7,661 nucleotides of DNA from Geobacter sp. UBA1603. Its GTDB lineage: Bacteria > Desulfobacterota > Desulfuromonadia > Geobacterales > Pseudopelobacteraceae. Shown piece after piece: positions 1 to 6,638 of this stretch; within the stretch, counting starts at the first letter, position 1, and the number at the start of each line of letters is the position of its first letter. Position numbers and translations under genes: made by a program. The DNA lies in contig DCNF01000104.1 of NCBI GenBank assembly GCA_002322035.1, positions 16,554 through 24,214 of the forward strand, in the 5' to 3' direction. The notes below the pieces were generated by a model. The model ran no database searches. It was not told the DNA's origin and saw only the letters and a list, made by a program, of their open reading frames with translations.

Positions 1-22
1 CGGGAGGTTAAAACAATGTCTG

Positions 23-475
23 TCACGCCGGGTTAAGGTTGCGGATGATGTCGATCCGGGAAACCATTCCGACCAGCAGGCCGTTGTCCACAACCGGCAG
101 GGCATGCAGTTTCCGTTCACTCATGATGTCGGCAGCGGTGCTGACCGGATCGCCAGGAGTCACGGTCACCACGTCCGAAGAACAGATTTCAGCGACGGTC
201 TGGGCGGTGATCCGCTGCAGGTCTTTTTCCAGCGAGCGTTCTCCCCCGAGTGGAATGACCCAGTCAAAGATCGATAGTACCGTCGGGATATGCAGATTGC
301 GCCCCTGTTCGACCAGGTCGGAGGCGGTTACGATCCCGAGCAGGTGCCCGGAATCGTCAACGACCGGGACACTGCCGAAAGAGTGATTGCGGAAAATTTC
401 GGAAAGGTCGCGAATGCTGGTTTCGCGGCGAACGGTGACCACAGAACGGGTCATGATGTCTGCAACAGTCTGCAT
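23..475 (-). CDS. Two-CBS-domain protein (Bateman module), function unknown
   Basis: A 150-residue soluble protein made only of a tandem CBS pair, with no catalytic domain, signal peptide or membrane segment. The first CBS motif covers about 1-58 (VADIMTRSVVTV, then GSVPVVDDSGHLLGIVTASDLV). The second covers about 92-148 (TVAEICSSDVVTVTP, then HALPVVDNGLLVGMVSRIDII). A linker of about 33 residues (60-92) contains a hydrophobic patch IPTVLSIFDWVIPLGG. Such pairs usually bind AMP, ATP, SAM or similar adenine ligands and act as sensors on a partner protein. The GIVT-ASDL and GMVS-RIDI endings fit ligand-binding CBS folds. The partner is unknown. Position 26 nt after nnr suggests a link to nucleotide cofactor status, which is inference only. 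The start has a strong AAGGAG. The gene ends with TGA at 25-23, and only 22 bases remain in the window. Confidence 0.9.
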   Translation of the reverse strand: MQTVADIMTRSVVTVRRETSIRDLSEIFRNHSFGSVPVVDDSGHLLGIVTASDLVEQGRNLHIPTVLSIFDWVIPLGGERSLEKDLQRITAQTVAEICSSDVVTVTPGDPVSTAADIMSERKLHALPVVDNGLLVGMVSRIDIIRNLNPA

Positions 476-484
476 GGTGATGGT

Positions 485-490
485 CTCCTT
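485..490 (-). promoter_or_regulatory. Strong Shine-Dalgarno site of the CBS-domain gene
   Basis: AAGGAG lies nine bases upstream of the ATG at 475 on the minus strand, in the 26-nt gap after nnr. It is the best ribosome site in the window and suggests this last visible gene is translated independently and perhaps at a higher level than its neighbours. Confidence 0.75.
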
Positions 491-501
491 GGTGGTCAGC
501 G

Positions 502-2082
502 TCAGATTTCACCGAACATTTTCAGATTCGAAAGCAGGGTGTTCTTGAGCAATTTATTGTACGCATAGGGAAGCATTTCCTGGACGTCCGTGGCGGTCAG
601 ACCGATCTCTCCCTTTTCCTCGGCCACCATGTCAGCAGCGTAACCGTGGATAAAAACTCCGAGGCGGCAGGCGTCACAGGCTGAGTATCCTTGGCCGAGC
701 AACGAAACGACGATCCCGGTCAGGACATCACCCATTCCCCCGGTAGCCATACCTGGATTGCCGGAGCCGTTGATCGCGGCTGTTCCGCCAGGCGTTGCAA
801 TGATGGTTCTGGCACCCTTCAGAACCAGGTAGACGCCGTGGGTACGGGCGAATTCCTGGGCAACCGAGATCCGGATTGCCTCAACGTCCGGTATCGATGT
901 GCCGACTAAACGCGACATTTCACCGGGGTGGGGGGTCAGGATGATGTTCTGCGAGCGTTTGCGGCGAAGCACATTGAGGTCTTCTGCCAAAGCATTCAGG
1001 CCGTCGGCATCAATCACCATCGGCAAGCCCACCTGTTCGACAATCGTATGTACCAGTGAAACCGTGGCTGGACGGCGGTCGAGACCCGGACCGACCGCTA
1101 TGGCATCCTTGCCGGCGATCAGTTTCTCGATGGCCGGGAAACAGCTGTTCGTCAGATGTCCGCTGCCGGCATCTGCCAGGGGAATGGTCATTGCTTCGGT
1201 GGTTTTAAACTCCAGAATCGGGTGCAGGCTTTCCGGAACCGCCAGGGTAACCAGTCCCGATCCGGCCCGGACCGAGCTGTTGGCGGTCATTGCAGCGGCA
1301 CCGGTCTTGCCGGTGGAACCGGCGATGACCAGGACATGGCCGAAGTGACCCTTATGGGCCAGGCGGTCACGGCGGCGCAGCATCGGGCGGATGCTTTCAT
1401 CATTTAAAAACTCATACCCGCTGGCAGTCTCCTTGAGCTTCTGCGGTATGCCGATATCGGCGATTATCAGGCGCCCGGTATGTTCGGCTCCGGGATAGAG
1501 GACGTGGCCGAGTTTTGCAAAACCGAAGGTAACCGTGAAATAAGCCCTGACCGCATCGCCGAGCACCCGGCCGGTTGTCCCGTGGATGCCGGAAGGAATG
1601 TCAACCGAGCAGACCGGACGGCCTGAAGCGTTGATCAGTTCGATGGCCTCGCGGTACACCCCCGATATGTCGCTGCGCAGTCCGGTGCCAAGCATTGCGT
1701 CAACGATCACATCGGCCTGAAAGATGTCTTCCATGTACAATGCCGGCAACTGGCCTTCGTGAGGGCAGAAATTGACCGATTGGCGCTGCAGCTTGTCGAG
1801 CATGCTGGCGGCATCGCCGACCACCTGCTCCCGTTCGGCCAGAACACAGACCTTGACGCTCCATCCCTTGTGGCTCAGCAGGCGGGCGATAACATAACCG
1901 TCTCCGCCGTTGTTTCCTTTACCGGCAACCACCACCGCCCGGCCTTTCAGGCCAAACTCGGCGATGATTTCCTCAACGCACGCCTTGCCGGCATTTTCCA
2001 TCAGCATCTGGCCGGAAATGCCATGCCCTTCGATCGCCAGGCGGTCAATTTCCTGCATGGTGTGTGCGGTTACGACTCTCAT
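502..2082 (-). CDS. nnr: Bifunctional NAD(P)H-hydrate epimerase / ADP-dependent NAD(P)H-hydrate dehydratase
   Basis: This fused enzyme repairs hydrated NADH and NADPH. The N-terminal half interconverts the R and S epimers, and the C-terminal half dehydrates the S form using ADP. The protein has 526 residues, like E. coli YjeF/Nnr (about 515). The YjeF_N domain covers about 1-215: [12 protein letters not shown] (51-62), VDAMLGTGL (127-135) and [10 protein letters not shown] (159-168). The YjeF_C ribokinase-like domain covers about 230-510: [13 protein letters not shown] (244-256), AVGPGLD (329-335), [10 protein letters not shown] (356-365), TPHPGE (383-388), LKGARTII (421-428) and the anion-hole and catalytic loop [16 protein letters not shown] (441-456, with Asp452). 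Both halves look intact. GGAG eight bases before the ATG lies inside acpS, and the two genes overlap by four bases. A CBS-domain gene follows after 26 nt. Confidence 0.96.
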   Translation of the reverse strand: MRVVTAHTMQEIDRLAIEGHGISGQMLMENAGKACVEEIIAEFGLKGRAVVVAGKGNNGGDGYVIARLLSHKGWSVKVCVLAEREQVVGDAASMLDKLQRQSVNFCPHEGQLPALYMEDIFQADVIVDAMLGTGLRSDISGVYREAIELINASGRPVCSVDIPSGIHGTTGRVLGDAVRAYFTVTFGFAKLGHVLYPGAEHTGRLIIADIGIPQKLKETASGYEFLNDESIRPMLRRRDRLAHKGHFGHVLVIAGSTGKTGAAAMTANSSVRAGSGLVTLAVPESLHPILEFKTTEAMTIPLADAGSGHLTNSCFPAIEKLIAGKDAIAVGPGLDRRPATVSLVHTIVEQVGLPMVIDADGLNALAEDLNVLRRKRSQNIILTPHPGEMSRLVGTSIPDVEAIRISVAQEFARTHGVYLVLKGARTIIATPGGTAAINGSGNPGMATGGMGDVLTGIVVSLLGQGYSACDACRLGVFIHGYAADMVAEEKGEIGLTATDVQEMLPYAYNKLLKNTLLSNLKMFGEI

Positions 2083-2462
2083 GATGCTGTCTCCAGTACA
2101 ACCATGGCCACGGCGGACCCGCTGTCGTGGGAGAGTGAAAGAAATGGCGCGGTCAGTCGGTACTCTCCAGAAAGTTCGCGGGATCGGCCGGACAGATGCA
2201 GTTCAGGTCTGCCGAGCTGATTTGGTGTAATTTCCATGTCGTGCCAGCTGATGCCATCCCGCAGTCCGGTGCCGAGCGCTTTGAGGAAAGCCTCCTTGGC
2301 TGCGAAACGGGCGGCGTAACAGCTGGCAGAATCTTTGCGGCCATCGCAGACAGCCCGCTCCCGCTCTGTGAACAGGCGGTTCAGCAGGGCGCCGTTGCCA
2401 TTTTCAACGATTGTGCGGAAACGGGAGATGTCCGCTATGTCAACACCGATGCCGTAAATCAT
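2079..2462 (-). CDS. acpS: Holo-[acyl-carrier-protein] synthase AcpS
   Basis: AcpS moves 4'-phosphopantetheine from coenzyme A to a serine of apo-acyl carrier protein, switching on fatty acid synthesis. It acts as a cytosolic homotrimer. The protein has 127 residues, the usual AcpS-type size. Signatures are GIGVDI with metal ligand Asp8, the [15 protein letters not shown] block (52-66) with Glu57 as second metal ligand and the catalytic lysines, and the C-terminal LSLSHD (108-113). The start at 2462 gives the classical MIYGIGVDI beginning. Only a weak CAGG lies nine bases upstream, so translation may depend on ribosomes arriving from pdxJ, 34 nt away. Its TGA stop overlaps the ATG of the next gene by four bases (ATGA). 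No unusual residues are seen. Confidence 0.96.
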   Translation of the reverse strand: MIYGIGVDIADISRFRTIVENGNGALLNRLFTERERAVCDGRKDSASCYAARFAAKEAFLKALGTGLRDGISWHDMEITPNQLGRPELHLSGRSRELSGEYRLTAPFLSLSHDSGSAVAMVVLETAS

Positions 2463-2500
2463 TGAACACGGCCTGTCTGGGTAGGCTTCGCGGTCTTCAT
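2459..2500 (-). other. 13-codon reading frame bridging pdxJ and acpS (possible coupling peptide)
   Basis: On the minus strand an ATG overlaps the pdxJ stop as ATGA, and an uninterrupted frame of 13 codons ([13 protein letters not shown]) ends in a TGA that overlaps the acpS ATG as ATGA. The frame exactly fills the gap and could carry terminating ribosomes from pdxJ to acpS, whose own ribosome site is weak. No good Shine-Dalgarno site precedes it and its peptide resembles nothing I know, so chance is a real alternative. Confidence 0.2.
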
Positions 2501-3216
2501 GCGTACTTGATCAGATCAACCATGTCGCGTACCGCCCGGTCGAGTCCCACCAGCATGGCACGCGATATGATCGAGTGGCCGATGTTGTACTCCTCGATGC
2601 CGCCAAGGGCGGCCAGCGCCTTGATGTTGAAATAATTCAGGCCGTGGCCGGCATTGATCCCCAGCCCGACCTTGCGGGCCAGCTTGATGGCGGTGTCAAT
2701 TGACTCAAGCTCATGCTTCTGCTCGGCCCAGGTTTGAGCTTCGGCATAGGCGCCGGTGTGAATTTCGATGAAATCGGCCCCGGTTTTCGTGGCAGCTTTG
2801 ATCTGCTCCTGGTTCGGATCGACGAACAGGCTGACGGTGATGCCGCCGTCACGCAGCCGCTTGACGGTATCGGCAATCAGTTTGGCGTTGACGATAACAT
2901 CCAGCCCCCCTTCGGTGGTCAGTTCCTGGCGTTTTTCGGGTACCAGTGTCACCTGTTCAGGTTTGACCGACAGGGCGATCCGGACCATTTCCTGGGTGGC
3001 GGCCATTTCAAGATTGAGCTTGGTCTTGACGGTGTTCCGCAAAACATCGAGATCGCGGTCCTGGATGTGACGGCGGTCCTCACGCAGGTGGATGGTGATC
3101 CCTTCGGCACCGGCCAGTTCTCCCAGGGCGGCGGCGGTTACCGGGTCCGGTTCAGCACCGCCGCGGGCCTGACGGACGGTGGCGATATGATCAACATTCA
3201 ATCCGAGTTTTGCCAT
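2497..3216 (-). CDS. pdxJ: Pyridoxine 5'-phosphate synthase PdxJ
   Basis: PdxJ condenses 1-deoxy-D-xylulose 5-phosphate with 3-amino-2-oxopropyl phosphate to form pyridoxine 5'-phosphate, the ring-closing step of the DXP-dependent vitamin B6 route. This implies that PdxA and related enzymes are encoded elsewhere. The protein has 239 residues, the usual size for this TIM barrel. Visible signatures are [17 protein letters not shown] (4-20), [11 protein letters not shown] (41-51, with His43, Arg45 and Arg48), NLEMA with Glu70, VTLVPEKR (89-96), [12 protein letters not shown] (184-195, with His191) and [12 protein letters not shown] (209-220). These match the expected active site, so it should be functional. 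The ATG is one base after the glmM stop, with GGGGA eight bases upstream. An acpS gene follows after 34 nt. The pdxJ-acpS pair is common in proteobacteria, including E. coli. Confidence 0.97.
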   Translation of the reverse strand: MAKLGLNVDHIATVRQARGGAEPDPVTAAALGELAGAEGITIHLREDRRHIQDRDLDVLRNTVKTKLNLEMAATQEMVRIALSVKPEQVTLVPEKRQELTTEGGLDVIVNAKLIADTVKRLRDGGITVSLFVDPNQEQIKAATKTGADFIEIHTGAYAEAQTWAEQKHELESIDTAIKLARKVGLGINAGHGLNYFNIKALAALGGIEEYNIGHSIISRAMLVGLDRAVRDMVDLIKYA

Positions 3217-3217
3217 C

Positions 3218-4576
3218 CTATCTTTCCCCGATGTGTTTTTTTACGAGATCACAGATCTCGTTGGCCCAGGTGGTGATCTTATAGGTATCCTGCCCCTCGA
3301 TCATCACCCTCAGGAGCGGCTCTGTTCCTGAATAGCGGATCAGAACCCGCCCGTCACTGCCCAGTTTCGACTCCACATCCTGAATCGAAGCGGCAACTTC
3401 AGGAATCGCCATGATGTCACGCTTCTCGCGCACTCTGGTGTTGCAGAGTACCTGCGGCAGTGAAATCATGACGCCGGACAGCTCGGAGAGCGGTTTCCCC
3501 TCCCTGCGCATGACCGCCAGCAGTTGCAGTGCCGAGAGGATGCCGTCGCCGGTGGTGTTGTGATCGAGGAAAATCATATGCCCCGATTGTTCTCCGCCCA
3601 GGTTGTAGCCCCCCCTGCGCATTTCCTCGACCACATAGCGGTCGCCGACCCCTGTTTTTACAACTTTCCCGCCGGCTGAACGGATGGCGATGTCGAGCCC
3701 CATGTTGCTCATGACGGTTGCCACCAGGGTCTTTTTTTTCAGGATCTTGCGTCGGAGCATATCAGTGGCGCAGATGGCCATGATGTGGTCACCGTCTACT
3801 TCATTGCCGAACTCGTCGCAGACGATCACCCGGTCAGCGTCACCGTCCAGAGCGATCCCGATATCGGCCTGGTGATTCTTGACCGCCTCACTGATCACCG
3901 CGGGGTACAGTGAGCCGCAGCCGGCATTGATGTTGGTGCCGTTGGGCTTGACGCCCAGCGGGATAACTTCGGCGCCCAGCTCTTCGAAGACGGCCGGGGC
4001 GACCTTGTAGGCCGCACCGTTGGCGCAGTCCAGGACAATTTTCAGGCCGGAAAGGTCCATGTCCTGGGGAAAGGTGTTCTTGAGAAAGACGATGTAGCGT
4101 CCGGCGGCATCATCGATGCGGAAAGCCTTGCCGACTTCGCTGGCCGTGGGGCGCAGCGAATCGATCTTGTTAGACTCGAGCAGTTTTTCAATCTTCAGCT
4201 CGATCTGGTCGGGCAGCTTGAATCCGTCGGCTGAAAAGAATTTTATGCCGTTGTCTTGGAAGGGATTGTGGGAAGCGGAGATGACCACACCGGCATCGGC
4301 ACGCATGGAGGAGGTGATGTTGGCGATACCAGGGGTCGGCAACGGTCCGACCAGCAGCACGTCGACCCCCATGGAGCAGATGCCTGCCACCAGGGCATTC
4401 TCCAGCATATAGCCGGAAAGACGGGTGTCCTTGCCGATCACGATCCGGTGCCGCCGCTTGCTGGAGCTCTTGAAGATATAGGCGGCGGCGCGGCCGAGCT
4501 GTATGGCGGTTTCAACGGTCATGGGGGGGATGTTGGCAACACCGCGGACACCGTCGGTACCGAACAGTTTTTTCAT
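3218..4576 (-). CDS. glmM: Phosphoglucosamine mutase GlmM
   Basis: GlmM converts glucosamine-6-phosphate to glucosamine-1-phosphate, the step before GlmU makes UDP-GlcNAc for peptidoglycan and lipopolysaccharide. It is a cytosolic alpha-D-phosphohexomutase of 452 residues, close to the usual 445-450. It starts with [12 protein letters not shown], typical of the family. The phosphoserine loop is SASHNP with Ser102 as the phosphorylated residue. The magnesium loop DGDADR is at 244-249, the sugar-specificity loop GEQSGH at 328-333, and the phosphate-binding loop RYSGTEP at 414-420. All four active-site loops are intact. The ATG at 4576 has a GAGG site five bases upstream. The stop (TAG) is one base from the pdxJ start, which indicates co-translation. 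The direct proximity to cdaA fits the known regulation of CdaA by GlmM binding, inferred here from other bacteria. An A8 run encodes part of Lys280-Lys282. Confidence 0.97.
   Translation of the reverse strand: MKKLFGTDGVRGVANIPPMTVETAIQLGRAAAYIFKSSSKRRHRIVIGKDTRLSGYMLENALVAGICSMGVDVLLVGPLPTPGIANITSSMRADAGVVISASHNPFQDNGIKFFSADGFKLPDQIELKIEKLLESNKIDSLRPTASEVGKAFRIDDAAGRYIVFLKNTFPQDMDLSGLKIVLDCANGAAYKVAPAVFEELGAEVIPLGVKPNGTNINAGCGSLYPAVISEAVKNHQADIGIALDGDADRVIVCDEFGNEVDGDHIMAICATDMLRRKILKKKTLVATVMSNMGLDIAIRSAGGKVVKTGVGDRYVVEEMRRGGYNLGGEQSGHMIFLDHNTTGDGILSALQLLAVMRREGKPLSELSGVMISLPQVLCNTRVREKRDIMAIPEVAASIQDVESKLGSDGRVLIRYSGTEPLLRVMIEGQDTYKITTWANEICDLVKKHIGER
3243..3261 (-). repeat. Perfect 8-bp inverted repeat in the 3' end of glmM
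   Basis: ACGAGATC and GATCTCGT are separated by three bases and can form an 8-bp stem with a triloop in the mRNA. It lies within the last codons of glmM, 26 nt upstream of the pdxJ start codon, and is followed on the coding strand by A7 rather than T residues, so it is not a rho-independent terminator. A role in translational coupling to pdxJ is possible but unproven. Confidence 0.5.
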
Positions 4577-4581
4577 GGTGA

Positions 4582-4585
4582 CCTC
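4582..4585 (-). promoter_or_regulatory. Shine-Dalgarno site of glmM
   Basis: GAGG (within GAGAGGT) lies five bases upstream of the glmM ATG at 4576 on the minus strand, supporting that start. Confidence 0.65.
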
Positions 4586-4587
4586 TC

Positions 4588-4628
4588 AAAAATATCGCCC
4601 GTGCAGAACCTGTCTGACTGCTTACGGG
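4588..4628 (-). promoter_or_regulatory. Hairpin with short U-tract in the cdaA-glmM gap
   Basis: Read on the minus strand, CCCGT-AA-GCAG, an 11-base loop and CTGC-ACGGG form a stem of nine base pairs (5+4) with a two-base bulge (4598-4628). CGATA and five T residues (4592-4588) follow, and the glmM ribosome site GAGAGGT comes directly after. It could be a weak terminator or attenuator, an mRNA processing or stability element, or chance. The spacing from stem to U-tract and the bulge argue against a strong terminator, and glmM is essential in most bacteria, so full termination here would require a separate glmM promoter, which I do not see. Confidence 0.35.
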
Positions 4629-4631
4629 GTG

Positions 4632-5387
4632 TTATCCCAGGCGCTGTTTGACTCCCAGGGCTTTCTTGATCATTTTGCGCAGTTCCAGATGATCGATGTC
4701 GTAGGTGATCTTCGCATCGTGAACCAGCGAAATTTTGCCGGTTTCTTCGGATACCACCAGAATATGGCTGTCACACAGTTCCGAAAGGCCGAGGGCTGCC
4801 CGGTGGCGGGTTCCGAAACTTTTGGCGATGTCTGGATTCTGGGACAGGGGAAGCAGGCAGCCTGCTTTGGTCAGCTTGCCTTTTTCGATGATTACTGCCC
4901 CGTCGTGGATCGGAGAATAGGGCAAAAAGATCGAGTTAAGAAGTTCACAGGTCACCTTGGCGTCGATTTCTGTTCCGACCTGGACAATGTGGTCCAGCGG
5001 TATCTGGCGTACCAGGACGATCAGTGCCCCGATCTTTTTTTCGGCCAGCTCCTTGAGTGCCTTGAGCAGTTCATCAACGGTCTCGATATCGCCGTCTCCC
5101 TCAAGTCTGACGGGGCTGCGTTTGCCAAGCGCCAGAAGCGCCCGCCGCAGGTCGCTTTGGAATACGATGGCCAGAATGACCGGGGTTGACGCCATCAGCA
5201 GGTTTAATAGCCGCACCACAGGCCAGAGCCCAGCCAGGCGGCCTGCAAGGGAGAAGGCGCAGGCCAGGGACATCAGAACCAGCAGACGCAATGCTACATC
5301 ACGCCTGATCACAAAAGCCGAACCGACAACCAGGGCCGACAGGAGCAGTATGTCGGAAAATTCCATGGCCATGATCGAAAGCGTCAT
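4632..5387 (-). CDS. cdaA: Membrane diadenylate cyclase CdaA (c-di-AMP synthase)
   Basis: CdaA condenses two ATP molecules into the second messenger c-di-AMP, which in studied bacteria controls potassium and osmolyte uptake and envelope homeostasis. The protein has 251 residues (B. subtilis CdaA has about 270). Three hydrophobic segments near 11-28, 33-54 and 57-77 form the membrane anchor. A short amphipathic linker follows, then the DAC domain from about 100. Both catalytic signatures are intact: DGA at 162-164 (in PIHDGAVII) and GTRHR at 192-196. The start is supported by AAGGA six bases upstream of the ATG at 5387; a second Met at codon 6 is less well placed. It lies between folP (23 nt upstream) and glmM (55 nt downstream). 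GlmM is known to bind and inhibit CdaA in Firmicutes. The regulator cdaR/ybbR that usually separates these two genes is absent. Activity is inferred from the motifs. Confidence 0.94.
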   Translation of the reverse strand: MTLSIMAMEFSDILLLSALVVGSAFVIRRDVALRLLVLMSLACAFSLAGRLAGLWPVVRLLNLLMASTPVILAIVFQSDLRRALLALGKRSPVRLEGDGDIETVDELLKALKELAEKKIGALIVLVRQIPLDHIVQVGTEIDAKVTCELLNSIFLPYSPIHDGAVIIEKGKLTKAGCLLPLSQNPDIAKSFGTRHRAALGLSELCDSHILVVSEETGKISLVHDAKITYDIDHLELRKMIKKALGVKQRLG

Positions 5388-5393
5388 TGCTGA

Positions 5394-5398
5394 TCCTT
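5394..5398 (-). promoter_or_regulatory. Shine-Dalgarno site of cdaA
   Basis: The minus strand reads AAGGA followed by six bases (TCAGCA) and ATG. This good site fixes the cdaA start at 5387 rather than at the in-frame Met codons 6 and 8, and it lies in the 23-nt folP-cdaA gap. Confidence 0.75.
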
Positions 5399-5410
5399 AC
5401 GGGAAAGTGT

Positions 5411-6637
5411 TCAGGTCACCGGCCCGTCAGTGCCGGTTCCGGTCATAACGGCATGGGCCGTCAATGCTGCATCCCGCATTGCCCTGACATCATGGACCCG
5501 CAGGATAGCGGCCCCGTTCCAGACCGCCAGCGCAACGGTGGCAGCTGTACCGAACAGCCGCTGGTCAGGCTCCCGCCCCAGAATTTTACCGATGAAAGAC
5601 TTGCGTGACGTGCCGATCAGGAGCGGAAAACCGGGGGAGGTAAGCTCCCGCAGCCGGCGGAGCAGTTCGATGTTTCCGGCGGCATCCTTGCCAAAGCCGA
5701 TTCCCGGGTCAATCGCAATCGATTCGCGCATGACCCCCGCTTCAAGAGCCAGGGTACATGAGTGACGCAACCCCTCGGCAACCGCTTCGAGGGTGTCCTC
5801 ATAGCGGGTGTTCTGCTGCATTGATTCAGGGCGTCCCCGGGTATGCATCACCACCAGGCCAGCCCGTGACCGGGAGGCGACGCCGGCCATGGCACTGTCA
5901 AAGGTGAGCCCGCTGATGTCGTTTATGATGCCGGCCCCGGCATCAAGGGCTGCCTCGGCAACATCACTTTTCCAGGTGTCGATTGAGATAACGATGCGGT
6001 CCCGCAGCCGCACGAGTTTTTTGATAACCGGCATGACCCGGGCCAGCTCCAGATCGGCCGGAACCGCCGTTGCACCGGGGCGGGTGCTTTCTCCGCCGAT
6101 ATCGATAATGTCAGCACCTTCGTCGATCATCTGCAGGGCGTGATCAACCGCATCATCGCAGTCGTGGTGAAGCCCTCCGTCCGAGAAGGAGTCGGGAGTG
6201 ACGTTGAGGATGCCCATGATCAGCGGCCGGTCAAGGGGCAGGCTGCAGCGGGCCGTTTTCCACTCCCGGAGCGCATGGCGGCCGTCAAGCAGCGCCAACA
6301 GGCAGCTTCCGATCTGAGCCAGGCCGAACGGCTGGCAGGCAAGACGGTGGCCAAGATTGTGCAGCTGCTTGTCCGTGCCGATCAGGATGCAGTCGGTCTG
6401 TTCGATGCTGCAGGCAACCGTGCCGCGGGCCACGGCGGCATCACCGCCGAGCGAGAGCATTTCCTGCTTGATGATGTTGGCCTGGCGGCATTGCAGGTGC
6501 TGCAGGCGGATGCAGCGGGAAAGCATTTTGTCGGCCATCCGGGCAATGCCGCCCGGGTCGGCCCCGATCCGGGCCAGTTCCCGTTCAGCCTCGTCGCGTG
6601 AGGCAATCGCAAGCTGCCGGGCGACAAACTCCTGCAT
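5411..6637 (-). CDS. folP: Dihydropteroate synthase with N-terminal extension
   Basis: The enzyme joins 6-hydroxymethyl-dihydropterin diphosphate to p-aminobenzoate to give dihydropteroate in folate synthesis, and it is the sulfonamide target. From the chosen start the protein has 408 residues, against about 270-290 for classical FolP. The TIM-barrel part covers about 138-408: GILNVTPDSFSDGG (142-155, with the conserved Asn145), GGESTRPGA (181-189), SIDTWKS (218-224), NDISG (239-243), DPGIGFGK (310-317, pterin-binding Asp310), GTSRKSF (342-348, Lys346) and HDV (382-384). All key residues are present, so activity is expected. Residues 1-137 form an extension with seven cysteines and no motif I can name. 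I chose the ATG at 6637 because it sits one base after the ftsH stop, with a modest AGG six bases upstream. An open frame continues upstream to an ATG at 6742 but lies wholly inside ftsH. cdaA follows after 23 nt. Confidence 0.95.
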   Translation of the reverse strand: MQEFVARQLAIASRDEAERELARIGADPGGIARMADKMLSRCIRLQHLQCRQANIIKQEMLSLGGDAAVARGTVACSIEQTDCILIGTDKQLHNLGHRLACQPFGLAQIGSCLLALLDGRHALREWKTARCSLPLDRPLIMGILNVTPDSFSDGGLHHDCDDAVDHALQMIDEGADIIDIGGESTRPGATAVPADLELARVMPVIKKLVRLRDRIVISIDTWKSDVAEAALDAGAGIINDISGLTFDSAMAGVASRSRAGLVVMHTRGRPESMQQNTRYEDTLEAVAEGLRHSCTLALEAGVMRESIAIDPGIGFGKDAAGNIELLRRLRELTSPGFPLLIGTSRKSFIGKILGREPDQRLFGTAATVALAVWNGAAILRVHDVRAMRDAALTAHAVMTGTGTDGPVT

Positions 6638-6638
6638 A

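Noticed and set aside
1..36. GGGAGG followed by ATG on the plus strand at the window start
   Set aside because: The frame (MSVTPG) stops after six codons and overlaps the end of the CBS gene on the opposite strand; chance match.
2507..2519. TTGATC-A-GATCAA inverted repeat at the 3' end of pdxJ
   Set aside because: The one-base centre cannot form a hairpin loop, and the bases encode the VDLIKYA C-terminus; no regulator site can be assigned.
2713..3276. Plus-strand open frame (187 codons) antisense to pdxJ
   Set aside because: Shadow of the pdxJ codon pattern; Gly/Phe/Asp-rich composition without domain structure, and pdxJ on the other strand has full family motifs.
4503..5189. Long plus-strand open frame (228 codons) antisense to cdaA and the glmM start
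   Set aside because: It lies opposite well-supported genes, shows no recognisable motifs, and spans the gap only because stops are few in the complement of a GC-rich coding region.
5388..5410. Possible promoter or terminator in the folP-cdaA gap
   Set aside because: Only 22-23 bases are available. They hold the cdaA ribosome site, with no -35/-10 pair and no stem with a T-run.
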